From Crotophaga sulcirostris (Eukaryota; Chordata; Aves; Cuculiformes; Crotophagidae): 64,000 bases of DNA. A program made the translations under genes and the position numbers. Below the pieces are notes generated by a model. The model was given only the letters and a program-made list of their open reading frames with translations, was not told the DNA's origin and did not search any database. Shown here piece after piece: positions 25,527-54,447 of the stretch; positions within the stretch are counted from its first letter, which is position 1; each line of letters opens with the position of its first letter. The stretch covers positions 1,456,040-1,520,039 of the forward strand of contig VYZB01000214.1 in NCBI GenBank assembly GCA_013397455.1. Direction: 5' to 3'.

Positions 25527-25766
25527 GGTGATGCTCAGACTGTAGGGATGGGCAATGCCCCTACAGCGGCGGTGGGTGATGCTTCCATGGCAGGGGTGGG
25601 TGATGCTCTCACCGCAGGAATGAGTGATTTTCTGGCAGCTGGGATGGGTGATGTTCTGACCCAGGGGATAAGTGATACTCCCAGCACGGGGGTCGGTGAT
25701 GCTCCAACCACTGGGATGGGTGATGCTCTCACTGTGAGGATGAGTGATGCTCCCCCCCAGGGGACA
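25527..25766. repeat. 24-bp minisatellite, about 10 units
   Basis: Units start ggtgatgctc or close variants at 25527, 25551, 25575, 25599, 25623, 25647, 25671, 25695, 25719 and 25743, exactly 24 bases apart with no length change. Because 24 is a multiple of three, the array is open in frames on both strands and produces 8-residue repeats of GDA type. No gene context supports translation. Confidence 0.9.
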
Positions 25767-25829
25767 TCACTTCAGCCCTGTCCCACCATCACCCAGCGGT
25801 ACACCCTGACTGTGAGCCCCCAGGCAAGA

Positions 25830-26110
25830 AGAGGGGGGCCGTGTCCTGTCTGGGGGGACTCGGGAAGGGCCCCTGATGGCCGTGCCACCTGCAGCCACCG
25901 GGTGGCGGCCGCGCCCCGCGAGCAGAGCCGCCCCCCCGCTTCCCCCGCCCCGGCTCCCCCCTCGTCCCTCGGTTGGCCCGGGCTGACTGAATGGCTGCAA
26001 ACTGTCCAGGGAGCCCGCGCGGTGCTGCGAAAGGGGCCACAGGCAGCTGTCGGGTCTCGCCCAGGAGCTCCAGTCCCCACCGGTCACAGAGGTTTTGGGG
26101 CACATCAGCA
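25830..26110. other. CpG-rich patch (small CpG island candidate)
   Basis: Dense CG and GC runs next to the minisatellite, ending shortly before a CR1. It could be a promoter of an unseen transcript or simply GC-rich sequence. No exon could be assigned. Confidence 0.35.
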
Positions 26111-26180
26111 GCCGTGCTGGAGAGCCAGGGACGCGGGGGCTGGGCTTTTTCAATCCAAAGGACACAGTATGGGATGATAT

Positions 26181-26852
26181 CATAGAATCATGGAATGGTT
26201 TGGGTTGGAACAGACCAGTTCCACCCCCTGTCATGGGCAGGGACACCTTCCCACTGGATCAGGGGGCTCCAAGCCCCATCCAACCTGGCCTTCAACACCT
26301 CCGGGATAGGGCAGCCACCACTGCTCTGGGAAACCTATGCTGCTGCCTCCCCATCCTCACAGGAAAGTATTTCTTCCCAAGATCTCACCTCAATCTTCCC
26401 GCTTTCAGCTGAAAACCGTTCCCCCTCGTCCTGTCCCTGCACTCCCTGATCCAGAGCCCCTCCCCAGCTTTCCTGGGGCCCCTTTCAGTACTGGGAGGCT
26501 GCTCTAAGGTCTCCCCACAGCCTTCTCTTCTCCAGGCTGAACAACCCCAGCTCTCTCAGCCTGTCCTTGTACGGGAGCTGCTCCAGCCCTCAGACCATCT
26601 CCATGGCCTCCTCTGGACTCACTCCAACAGCTCCAGGTCCTTCCTGTGCTGAGGACTCCAGAAATGGACACAGGGCTTCAGGTGGGGTCTCCTCAGAGCA
26701 GAGCAGAGCAGAGCAGAGGGGCAAAATCCCCTCCCTCCCCTGCTGATCCCACTGCTTTGGATGCAGCCCAGGACTTGCTTAGCTTTCTGGGCTGTGAGCG
26801 CACATTGCCGACTCATGTTGAACTTATCCATCAGCACTCCAAGTCATGCTAT
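26181..26852 (-). repeat. CR1 LINE 3' fragment, 670 bp
   Basis: Inverted CR1 from the octamer end (catagaatcatggaatgg) through ctccccacagccttctcttc, ctccaacagctccaggtcc and ggtggggtctcctcagagc. It includes an agagc microsatellite (26693-26716) with more units than sister copies. Confidence 0.92.
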
Positions 26853-27904
26853 TCCGGGCTGCTTTCAATTCTGATGCAAACTGTGGCAATTTCCCTTTGG
26901 AGCCTTTCCAAAAAGGATCAAAACCATCATGTTCTTTCCACTTCAAAAATCATCTTACTCTGTATGTTTTTAAAAATGCATCCCCAAGAACAAGCAACTG
27001 TGTTGCACTGAGATGTTGATACCAACTGACACTGCTGGTTTACATCTTGAATGGACAAAGGGCACCACACTGAGAGGCAGAAATGAATCAGTCATCTTTT
27101 TTGTGCCTTCTGAGCACTAATCCAAAGTGAAAAATGGGATATTTACTTTTCCTATAGGAGAGGAAAAAGAAACACCTGTATTCCTACTTGCTCCTCATAT
27201 GGGAAATTTGTGTCTTTCTTTGCCAGGTATGTAGTGTCAAACCCAGCGGGACCCAGGATGACCATGTGGTCGAACACTGCAGCTCATGGGGACATGAATG
27301 CTGACTCAGTCTTAGCTGAAGATCAGCAAGGTGTGCACACAGGGAAACAATCCCTGCTGGAAGGTGACATCCAGGACCCTCAGCCTTCAAACCAGATGCC
27401 AGGGTGTTCTCACTGCACTGGCCCGGGCTCTGTGCTGAGCAGCCGAGGAGATGTGAGGCAGCTCCTGCACCTGTCTTTTGGGCTGGGCTGAGGGCTTTGG
27501 GGTCTGGCCTGATGTTAATAACTGGCCTCAACAGGCAACCTTGCAAGAGCCATTGTGTTTCTGCAAATGCCAGTTGCTACATCAGCTCAGATGTTTAATA
27601 GCGAAATGAATGAGCGAACGGAAGAGTGAGAGCTTCTGTGCCAGCAGTTCTGGCTGCACATTGTGCTGATCCCACCAGCCACAACTGCACCCCGGGGGCT
27701 CTGGGATTTTGGCACACAGGACTGAAAGGCTTCTGCTGTTTACGCCAGGTAGCAGAGCTGGCCAGATGCCCCCAGAGCAGCTGATGCTGACCTGAACTAT
27801 GCTTGAGCAGGAGACCCGGTGGGGATGAGTGTGGTCCTGCCAGCCGTGGCCAGGCTTCTGTATTTGGGGAGCTGGTGGTCACATCACAGGAGCACCTTAG
27901 GGCA
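26853..27904. other. Intergenic, no gene seen
   Basis: No repeat or exon recognised. Open frames here are short and lack domains. Confidence 0.35.
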
Positions 27905-28600
27905 GAACACTGTGGTTTTAGTTAAATTAGAGTCAGTTTCCTGAGTCTAACTCAGTCTTGTCTAAGTAACTTCATTTTTGGAAAGTTAGCTGCATGTTTT
28001 CCAGACAGTTTATCTCTAGAACTGATAACATTTGTGTGCAGAAAGGTTATACTTATTCCTCTAGTAACCAAGGCCATCTTGGAGCTGGTGAAAAAGGCCA
28101 CACATGCAGATAGGGGCTGGACAGGACCGGTGACCCCAAACTGACTAACAGAGGATTCCATCCTATATACATCATACTTAGGATAAAACTGAGAGATCAC
28201 AAGGGTCTCATCTTCTTCTGCGATGGCCAAGATCCAGTGAGGACCTTGTCTGTTTCGTTGCTCCTGATTCCAGTGCATTACTGGACCCAGTTCCTGAGCC
28301 CAGCTCCTTCCTAGCCATGGACTCATTCCCTCATGTCTGCTCTACAATATTTGTGGTGATATATAGTCATCAAGGGTGGGGGTGTGATTTCATGTATTTG
28401 TATATATTTTGTTACTTTCCAATTACTTCATCATCATTATTATTGTTGTTATTTCATATTTCAAGCTGTAGTTTCAGTTTCCAACCTGCAAGCCTTTTTC
28501 CTCTCATTTTTCCTTTCCCCTTTCCCTGGGGCGAAGGGAATTTGGGAGCCCAACTGCTCCGTTTTAGTTGCCAAAATCAGGTGAGTTGGGGCTGAATCAT
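27905..28600 (+). mobile_element. Probable solo LTR of an avian endogenous retrovirus (ERVL-like)
   Basis: A block starting near tgtggttttagttaaattag with a TATA-like ggataaaa at about 28180, T- and C-rich tracts, and an end region cgttttagttgccaaaatca. It resembles long terminal repeats I have seen in bird genomes. No internal gag/pol/env is next to it, so it would be a solo LTR. Exact ends and target-site duplication could not be fixed. The 124-codon minus-strand frame inside it is a shadow. Confidence 0.45.
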
Positions 28601-28864
28601 GATATAGAGGCAGAAAGACAAGCATGTACCAGCATTATGGCAAGGGGCTATGAGTTTCATTCCTGGGCCTGGCATTAACTGTGGCAGTCTCACCCCTCCA
28701 GCACAGGCACACCTGCCATACAGCCAGCCCAGTTATCTCAGAGCCTCTCTCAGCAGCAGGAATTAGCCTACAAACCTACCACACTATCATAGAGACCATC
28801 ACCAGAGACTGGTGGAGTGCAGCCTGGCTCTAACCCGCAAGGACGCCAAAAAGCAGAAGCAACT
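28601..28864. other. Spacer between LTR and PMP22 3' end
   Basis: About 260 bases, nothing recognised. Confidence 0.3.
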
Positions 28865-28878
28865 GAGTTATTCTGACT

Positions 28879-28884
28879 TTTATT
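28879..28884 (-). terminator. PMP22 distal poly(A) signal
   Basis: The plus strand reads tttatt, so the minus strand has AATAAA about 1.37 kb after the PMP22 stop codon. This is the likely end of the long transcript. Confidence 0.55.
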
Positions 28885-29190
28885 TCATTGCTTCTTAGTC
28901 CACACAGTCGGTACAAAATCAGGAAAGCAAAGCAAAACAAAAAAAAGAAAGAACCAAAAAAAAATAATCCCTCCAAAATGAAACAAAAATGACAACAGCA
29001 ACACCGTGTCTGGAGTCCTCTGAGGCAGCCTGGGGTCTGTGCAGGTGCCCGTTCAATTCACGGCCAGACACGTCGCTGACACACAGAGAGAGAACAGACA
29101 TCCTGCTCCGGCAGCTGAGCTCCACCCAGAGCTATTTCTGTTCCTCTTGACCACGAAGGGGGGGGAAAAAGGAACCTCGGTTATAAATGC

Positions 29191-29196
29191 TTTATT
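29191..29196 (-). terminator. PMP22 possible proximal poly(A) signal
   Basis: AATAAA on the minus strand about 1.06 kb after the stop codon. If used, the mRNA would end before the distal signal but would still keep the miR-29-type site, which lies nearer the stop codon. Confidence 0.35.
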
Positions 29197-29359
29197 AAAA
29201 ATAATAGTAAAAGCAAGTCTAAGTACAAAAGCAGTTATATCTCATTTATATTACACAGAATTACTCTCATTTCTAGCTTTGTCGCTTACCTCAAGATTGT
29301 TAACTGAATTTCCAGTGAATAAGGTTAAATGGCTAGCAATACAAGGAATGGTAAATAGA

Positions 29360-29367
29360 TAGCACCA
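29360..29367 (-). promoter_or_regulatory. miR-29-type seed target in PMP22 3' UTR
   Basis: The minus strand reads TGGTGCTA, the complement of nucleotides 2-8 of the miR-29 family followed by A, that is, an 8mer site. miR-29a regulation of PMP22 has been reported in mammals (established knowledge). The match is visible directly; function in this species is inferred. Confidence 0.6.
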
Positions 29368-30256
29368 TTTCATATATCTGTTATTTGATTTCATAGATAC
29401 ACTGGGTTTGCTTCTTTCTCAATGGCAGTCTAGCTCCACGGCAAGGATAAAGCACGTTTCACGGTTGGGAGCATCAACGCCCTTATAGCTCGGCTCGGCA
29501 CAACTCAGCACACACCTCAGCCCCACTGGCACTGGGGGCACCCCCAGAACCAGTGCTGGATTGCAATTCCACCTAAGTGATTTAAAAGCCCAAATCCCCA
29601 GCGGGTGTGGTGGCAAGGCAATGGGACTCAGGCACATAAGTCATTTAGGCACTTGGGGCAATCAAAACCTTTGCTTCCAAATCCTTCAAACCTTTCGGAA
29701 GCATTTCCCATCAGATCTGGACGTGCGCTTTAGTTAGAAGGATCACAGCATGTGACAGGAGGGAGGACCAACCCTCTGGTTGGCATAAACAGACGTAACT
29801 CTGATTTACGCCAACCAAAAACCAATCAGAGCTTGGACTTTCTGATGGTTTGAAATGGGCTGGGACGGGAGAGTTCAGGTCAGCGAGGATCTTGTATGAA
29901 AGAAAATCACCGCGCTCTTGTTACACTGTTAGGAGTAATAGTTCCTTAGGCACTTGCTTTAGGCTTTAAAACATAGCATATGGTCAACAAAAGCAAACAA
30001 TACTATGTACATACATGTAAAAAGTGTTATAAATAGGCTTTTTAAACCATAGATACTATATACATCTTCAATTAACAAGTAATCCTTTGAGTGTTTCCTT
30101 TTGGGGTTGGTTGGGTTTGGTTTTGGTGGGAGGGTTGGGTTTTTTTTGGTTTTTTGTTAATTTTCTTTTCCATTTTCTCGTCTATTTTCCCCCGTCTCCG
30201 TCTCCTCCATGGACGTCATGAGTGCCCTTGTCGCGCCACGCCGCCTCCTTGCAGCA

Positions 30257-48706
<18,450 letters not shown>

Positions 48707-48742
48707 CTTGGCGGCGTTGGAGGGCAGGACTGGAGGGGGAGA

Positions 48743-48833
48743 GAGATGCTGCTGAGTCGGGGGTGTGTGTTAGAGATGCTGCTGAGTGGGGGGGTGTTAG
48801 AGATGCTGCTGAGTGGGGGGAAGGTGTGATGCT
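48743..48833. repeat. Tandem repeat of about 28 bp at the PMP22 exon 2 acceptor
   Basis: Three units starting gagatgctgctgagt (48743, 48773 and 48800) plus a partial fourth. On the minus strand the first two units each carry a tctctaacac motif, which resembles a branch point, and a cagcag, directly upstream of the real acceptor. Confidence 0.8.
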
Positions 48834-48939
48834 GTGTGCACGTGTCCAGCGGCCCCGGGGGCAGCAGGAGGCGCTCAGCCCGCACCAGGACCCCAAACTG
48901 TTTCGGGGGATCCTCGCCCCGCCCAGCCTCGGTGGAGGT

Positions 48940-49400
48940 GGAGTTCGATCCCCTGCTCGGCCCCACCCGGGGTATCCCGGGGGCTCCTCCGAGGCGGCTT
49001 CCCGGGCCTCTCCCCTGGGGACCCCGGGCAGGGCTTCCCCGAGGGGTTCCCCCAGCCACCCCCTTTCCTGGGCGGGGTGTGTGTTGGGGGGGCTCCGATC
49101 TCCCTAAGGCGGGGGGGTGTGTCCCTTTCCCAAGGAGGAATGAGCTCCTCGCCATCCCCGGGGAGATTTTCCCCGAGGGGCTTTCCCAGCCACCCCCTTT
49201 AACGTGGGGGGAGAGGGCGTTCCGATCCCCCTGCCCCGGAGAGATTGTGCTCCTCGGCACCCCCAGGAGGGGTCCACCCCTCTCCGCCAGGAGGGACGGT
49301 TCCCTGCCTACCCCCCGGGGTCCCCAGGGGAGGCTTTCCTAGCCCTGGCGACCCCCGGGGAGGGGCGAGGGGGGGCGTCTATCTCGGCCCGTCTCACCCG
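48940..49400. repeat. Degenerate GC-rich repeats in PMP22 intron 1
   Basis: The block ccccgaggggnttcccccagccaccccctt recurs at about 49037 and 49171, with related G-rich blocks between. Part of the CpG-rich zone around the promoter. Confidence 0.6.
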
Positions 49401-49424
49401 GCGGGGTTACCTCTGTCCTTCTTC

Positions 49425-49770
49425 TGCGGGGGGCTCCTCGCCCACCTCCCCTCGGGACCCTCGGCAGGGGGCTCCTGCCCCTCACCCCAGGGAGGGAGGT
49501 CATTTCCCCATCCCACCTCCCCTGGGGACCCTCATCAGGGGCTCCCTTGCCCCCTACTCCGCGGACCCCCGGCAGGAGCACTCGCCCCTCACGCCATAAG
49601 GGAGGGGTCTCCTCACCCACCTCCCCTCGGGACTCTCGACAGGGGTTCCCTTGCCCCTCACCCCGGGGTGGGAGGTCCTTTCCCCATCCCATCTTCCCCC
49701 GGGACCCTCGGCCGGGCTCCCTCGTCCCTCACCCCGGGGGGAGGGGTGTTCTCTCCCCATCCCATCTCCA
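49425..49770. repeat. GC-rich minisatellite of about 60 bp in PMP22 intron 1
   Basis: The phrase cacctcccctcgggaccctcg-like plus gcccctcaccccggg recurs about every 60-65 bases, roughly five to six degenerate copies (for example near 49443, 49505, 49618 and 49690). Confidence 0.65.
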
Positions 49771-49891
49771 CTCGCAGAAGGAGGGGGGTGGTGGTGTCTG
49801 CCCCGACCCCTCTCCCCTCACCCCTGAGCACGGGGGGGCTCCCCCAGCCCCGTCCCCCCGGTATGGGTCCCCCCAGCCCGGCCCCACTCAC

Positions 49892-50045
49892 GTCGCGGGG
49901 AGCGGAGGGAGCAGCAGCAGCGGCGGCAGCGGGAGCGGAGCGGGCGGCGCTGTCAGGTTTCCCCTTTAACCGCGGCCACCGCCCCGTGGCGTCTGCGGGG
50001 CAGGGAGGGTCCGGCCGCTCCTCCTATAAAGCGGCAGCGCCCGGG
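49892..50045 (-). other. PMP22: PMP22 non-coding first exon and CpG promoter (exon 1B-like)
   Basis: On the minus strand a GC-rich leader ends at a consensus donor (CGCGAC|gtgagt, exon edge at 49892), about 1.16 kb upstream of the exon holding the start codon. Exon 1 of PMP22 is non-coding in mammals and the downstream promoter P2 is GC-rich, which fits. The transcription start is not visible in sequence; the upper limit given is a guess. A weak TTTATA-like stretch lies at about 50025-50031 on this strand. The alternative, myelin-specific first exon 1A known in mammals was not identified further upstream. Confidence 0.6.
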
Positions 50046-50104
50046 CCCGGCTGGGAGTCGCTCGCTGCTCCGGCGCTGTGCGCAGCGCCCCCGGCCCCAC
50101 CGCC

Positions 50105-50395
50105 CCCGTCCTCGCCATCTTCGTCCTCGTTATCCACCTCCCAATTCCCGACCACATCCTCAGCATCCACACCCCAGTCCCGGTCCCCATCATCCCAGTT
50201 CCCATCATCCCCGTCCCTGTCCCTATCATCCCCATCCCTATCACCCTTATCCCTATCACCCCATCCCTGTCACCTGCATCTGCATCCTCATCACCCACAT
50301 CCCAATACCGGTCCCCATCATCCCAGTCCCCATCACCCCCATCCCTATCATCTGCATCCCCATCCCCATCTTCATCATGCACATCCCCAGTCCAG
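50105..50395. repeat. CATC-rich simple repeat upstream of PMP22 exon 1
   Basis: Degenerate repeats of catccc, catcatccc and tccctatcacc over about 290 bases. A longer phrase (cggtccccatcatcccag) occurs twice, near 50180 and 50310, showing a higher-order duplication of about 130 bases. Confidence 0.8.
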
Positions 50396-52222
50396 GGATG
50401 GCTGCTCCTACCTCTGCCCTCCTGCCGGCAGCAGGGGAATTTTTTAGGGGACACCCCACAATCTGGCTGTCCCCTTGCCTCCTCCGCACAATGGGCCCTG
50501 GCATGGGAGCCCCCACTGGTCACACACCCACAGACGAGGGAGGGAACTGCTGAGAGATGGATGCCTGTGAGTGTCAGAGCAGCTGGCACAGTGCAGTGCA
50601 AGGCTGCAGAGTGCCCAGGTCTGCCCTGGGCAGGATCTGTCACCTGTCCTGCTGCTGGATATTCTCTTAAGCAGAAAAGTGACTTCTCGGGAGGGCTGGC
50701 AGGGAGCTTCCCTGCACAGGAAGAGAGGCATCATCATCAGCGAGGTTACATGGAGAAGACAGAGATCTCTGCTGCATTAGGTGGCTCCCCTCGTCCCCGC
50801 AGAGGTGGTTTGTGTAGACTAAACAGGGATCTGTGGGACAGGATTTGGGGAATGAGCACCTGGCTGTGCTGACACAGAGGGGAATGTAGTCTGATTTACA
50901 CAGTGTGGCTCTGCCCAGGAAAGTGACATCTTTGGTGTCAGCAATGGCCATGTGATTCTGTTCCTTGGGCTGGAGTTTTTTAGCACTGGAAAGCCAAACA
51001 TTATGGGACTGAGCAACTGTTCACTAAATGGAGGGTGAGATTTTCCAGAATGCTGGAGGACTTAGGTGCTTGGAGAAGAAGGGGTGGCTGTGCTGTGCAC
51101 TGGTACAGCAGCCTTCACTCACTCCTCGAACACAGCTTATCAGCTGAAATAAACCTTCCCGCCCTCTCCAATAGTCCTTGCAGGAGAAATGTGCACGCCC
51201 AGGGGTCCTGAGCGCGAGCACCAAACTCTCCCCTCTTCATGCACCAGACCCAAACTAATCCTTCTTTGTTGCAGAGATGAGGGATTTCGGCATCCAGCCA
51301 CTGAAACTGCAAATCTTAGGAAAAAGAGAGAGAGAAGTGTGCTTGGCTCCTCTCTCCTGGCAGGCAGAGGCTCTGGCTCCCCCGCACTCCTGTGAGCGGC
51401 TCAGTCTCACGCGTCAGCCAGGAGCGGGGGCTCAGGGCCCTCCGAGGGGAGGAGAGAGGGGCCAGCGGCGGGAGCGAGGCCCCCCGCCTCACACTGTGCT
51501 GGAGCCCGTTCCGGTACACGCCTGCACGTCCCACCACGATGCCGCCGAGCAGGACTCTGGCTCTGCCTTGCGCGGGTTTGCCCAGCCTGGTGTCGAAGGG
51601 TGCCACCCGCCCTCCTGACCCACAGACACCCCCCAGCTCTCTGCTGCGCCCTGTAACGCCGCTGCTGGGGTCACAGGAGCCAGTGCAACCCCTGACTGTG
51701 AGACCCAGAGCTCTGAAACATCTGGCACCACCAGGACATTCCTCACTAGTGAGGCTATTCTGGGCGGCCCTGGCTCTGTGGGCTGGCTGAGCGTTGCTCT
51801 CTGAGCACGGCAGTCGGGGCGGTGCAAACACAGAGTGGGAAGGGTCCTGTCCCCGGGGAGTGCGATCCAGCCTGCTGTTAAAGGCCATCTCCTGATTGTC
51901 AGTCTGAGATCTTGGCTCTTGTACCCTTAGATAAATTATCTGACCCATTCCTCAAAAGCAGAGCAGGGTGGACGCAACATACTCAAAGGCAGCCAGGAGG
52001 TGTGGGGGTCACATACTGCACCCCAGCTCCTCTGGGAATGTGACAAAGCACAAACACCTTCAGTTCTGGAAACGGTGCCAAAAAGCATCTCTCTAAGCAC
52101 CAGAGGCATAGCTGGAACTCAGACCAGGGGAAAGAGCAGCCTGTGGGTAATGAAGCCTGTTATGGCTGAGAGTTGTGGATTAGAAATGGTGGAGGAAGCT
52201 GAGAGAGAATAGCACATCACTT
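50396..52222. other. PMP22 upstream region, no exon assigned
   Basis: No CR1. It includes a second CpG-rich patch at about 51370-51660. An alternative PMP22 first exon (1A in mammals) would be expected upstream of exon 1B, but I found no convincing one. Confidence 0.4.
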
Positions 52223-52223
52223 G

Positions 52224-52790
52224 TAGAATCTTAGAATTGTTAGGTTGGAAAAGACCTTTGAGATCATTGAGTCCAACCATACCTGTCCACTAGTAAACCA
52301 TATACCTGAGCACCTCGTCTGCCCATCTGTCTAAAATATCTCCAGGGATGGTGACTCCCCCACCTCCCTGAGCCGCCTTTGCCAGTGCCTGAGCACCCTT
52401 TCAGTGAAGAATTTTTTCCTGATATCAAATCTAAACCTCATCTAGTGCAACTTGAGGCCATTTTCTCTCATATTATCTCTTGTTACTTAGGAGAAGAGAA
52501 CAACACCCACCTTACTACAACCTCCTTTCTGGGAGCTGCAAAGATCAATGATGTCTCCCCTCAGCCTCCTCTTCTCCAAGATAAACAGCCCCAGGGCCCT
52601 CAGCCACTCCCAGAACCCCGGTTCTCCAGACCCCTCGCCAGCTCCATTCCCTTCTCTGGACATGCTCCAGCCTTTCTTGTAGTGAGGGGCCCAAAACTGA
52701 ACCCAGGATTTGAGGTGTAGCCTCACCAATGCTGAATACAGGGCAAGGATGACTTCCCTGGTCCAGCTCCCATGCTCCTCAGACACTTCT
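52224..52790 (-). repeat. CR1 LINE 3' fragment
   Basis: Inverted CR1 with ttgtagaatcttagaattg, aggttggaaaagacctttgag, ctctggacatgctccagcc and gaggggcccaaaactgaac, the second large CR1 group in the window. Confidence 0.92.
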
Positions 52791-53020
52791 CTTTTTGCAA
52801 AGGTACGTTGTCCAAATGGAGTGGGCCTTTGGAGAAACAGCTGCCAAGCATGTGTTATGATGGCACTTCTGGTGACAGGGGACCATGCTGCTCCAGGGAG
52901 TGTGGTGAGTTCATGGGAAAGTGCTGGAGGAAAAGCTGGAGGTGCTGGATGGCAGCTGTTGGGGCCAGAAGAAGAGGAGGTAAGAAAGTGAGAATGTTCA
53001 CAGCAAAGCCATTGAATTTT

Positions 53021-53532
53021 GCATTCAGTTCTGAAGTCCTCGACAGAGGAAAGACATATATCTGTTGAAGTGAGTCCACAGGAGGCCACAAAGATGATCC
53101 GAGGGCTGGAGCACCTCCCATACGAGGACAGGCTGAGAGAGCTGGGGTTGTTCATCCTGGAGAGGAGAAGGCTCTCGGGAGACCATAGACCAGACTCCAG
53201 TGCTGAAAGGGGATCCAGGAAAGCTTGGGAGGGGCTCTTGGTCAGGGAGTGCAGGGATAAGACAAGGGGAATGGTTTTGAGCTGAAAGAGAGGAGGTTAA
53301 GATGAGATTTTAGGAAGAAATGTTTTCCTGTGAGGGTGGGGAGGCCCTGGCCCAGGTTGCCCAGAGCAGTGGTGGCTGCCCCATCCCTGGAGGTGTTCCA
53401 GGCCAGGTTGGATGGGGCTTGGAGCCCCCTGTTCCAGTGGGAGGTGTCCCTGCCCATGGCAAGGGGCTGGAACTGGATGGGCTTTGAGGTCCCTTCTAAC
53501 ACAAACCATTCTGTAATTCTATGATTCTGTGA
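53021..53532 (+). repeat. CR1 LINE 3' fragment
   Basis: Sense CR1 from ttcagttctgaagtcctcg to gtaattctatgattctgtg. It lies head-to-head with the previous copy, about 230 bases apart. Confidence 0.92.
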
Positions 53533-54447
53533 TATTGCTGAAGAGACAATGTCACCACCCGACCCGGCAGAGGCCAGAGAATTGCTGTACTCCCCGTCAA
53601 GGGGCTCAAAAGCTTCCCCAACTCAGCCTCTGTACAAGTGTGGCTAACAGTGGCCACCGCCTAAATAAAAGGAGGCGCCATAATAAATTTGAAAAATGCT
53701 TTGTGTCCAAACACACTTCACCACAGGCTGTGCTGGGAATACTGTAAGACTGATGGGTTGTGTAAACACTGGGAAAAATACGTGGATTTCTCACATTGAA
53801 TCTTTTCCATGTGATCACTTAAAATTCTTAAAATGCTTCAACTTGAATTTCTAGAATAAAATAATAAGAATTTAGGAAGGAAAGTGGTTTTCATATCACT
53901 TTAAGAGGCTCAGATGGTAATCTGGCAAGACAGTGACAGACTTTCCTGGAAAGGCTCCAAACCTCATTTAACTGTGTCTGTGGCATCATCTGAACCCGTG
54001 CATCACAGGCACTGCTGCCATCAGTCTAGCGTGCATATGCACCATTCCCTTCCCCAGGCCAGGTGAGTGAAACCACTCTCAAAACAAGTATTTTCAAACT
54101 ACACAAAAAGACAAGATCTTTCTTTGTCTTCTTGTTTAACCGCAAAAATTTGTTCTGTCATCATAATTGTAGGGACTTCCTTCCTATTCCCTACCCTGGT
54201 GATTAAGACCATTGGGAACAGAGGTTTTAAAATGCAAAGGGGAAGGGGCAGAAATCTGTACTGCCATTGGTGAGCCGGTGGTTCACGTGGAGCTAGAAAC
54301 AGAACAGGGATAAAAATCCTGGTTGCAAATAACTGTGCAGCAAGGGAAAGATTGAGTGTGATATATGGTGTGACTCGCATTTTATGGAGAAACTATAGTG
54401 CTCCTCCAACAAAACGCAAGTGCATTTGTATATATATAAATAATAGA
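53533..54447. other. Intergenic, no gene seen
   Basis: Unique-looking sequence between CR1 copies. Short AT repeat (tatatatataaataa) near 54430-54444. Confidence 0.35.

Larger units (their letters stand above)
28865..30256 (-). other. PMP22: PMP22 3' untranslated region
   Basis: About 1.4 kb follows the stop codon without any CR1 insertion, unlike the flanks. Two AATAAA signals are present on the minus strand, at plus 29191-29196 and 28879-28884. The second gives a UTR length close to that of mammalian PMP22 mRNA. An exact 8-base match to the miR-29 seed target is at 29360-29367. The cleavage site is inferred. Confidence 0.7.
48730..49891 (-). other. PMP22 intron 1, GC-rich
   Basis: About 1.16 kb between the non-coding exon and the start-codon exon. 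It is almost wholly GC-rich and made of degenerate tandem repeats, which explains the long proline-rich open frames on both strands. Confidence 0.7.
48840..50110. promoter_or_regulatory. CpG-rich region over PMP22 exon 1 and intron 1
   Basis: CG dinucleotides are frequent throughout, far above the flanks. It covers the non-coding exon donor at 49892 and likely contains the housekeeping-type promoter. Exact limits are estimated by eye. Confidence 0.6.

Noticed and set aside
25527..25766. CRISPR-like array
   Set aside because: The units are contiguous with no unique spacers, and the genome is vertebrate.
25548..26177. 209-codon frame through the minisatellite and CpG patch
   Set aside because: Open because the repeat unit is 24 bases and the following DNA is GC-rich; it runs to the edge of a CR1. 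No support for translation.
49245..50447. 400-codon plus-strand open frame, proline- and glycine-rich
   Set aside because: It lies in GC-rich tandem repeats of PMP22 intron 1 and crosses the PMP22 first exon on the opposite strand. Low-complexity composition and matching open frames on the other strand show it is a shadow.
51316..51948. 210-codon minus-strand open frame upstream of PMP22
   Set aside because: GC-rich patch with overlapping open frames on both strands and no domain. Kept only as a possible promoter region.
52224..53532. Head-to-head CR1 pair as a functional inverted repeat
   Set aside because: The two copies belong to different CR1 groups and cover largely different segments, so they would form little hairpin. 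Chance insertion is the simpler reading.
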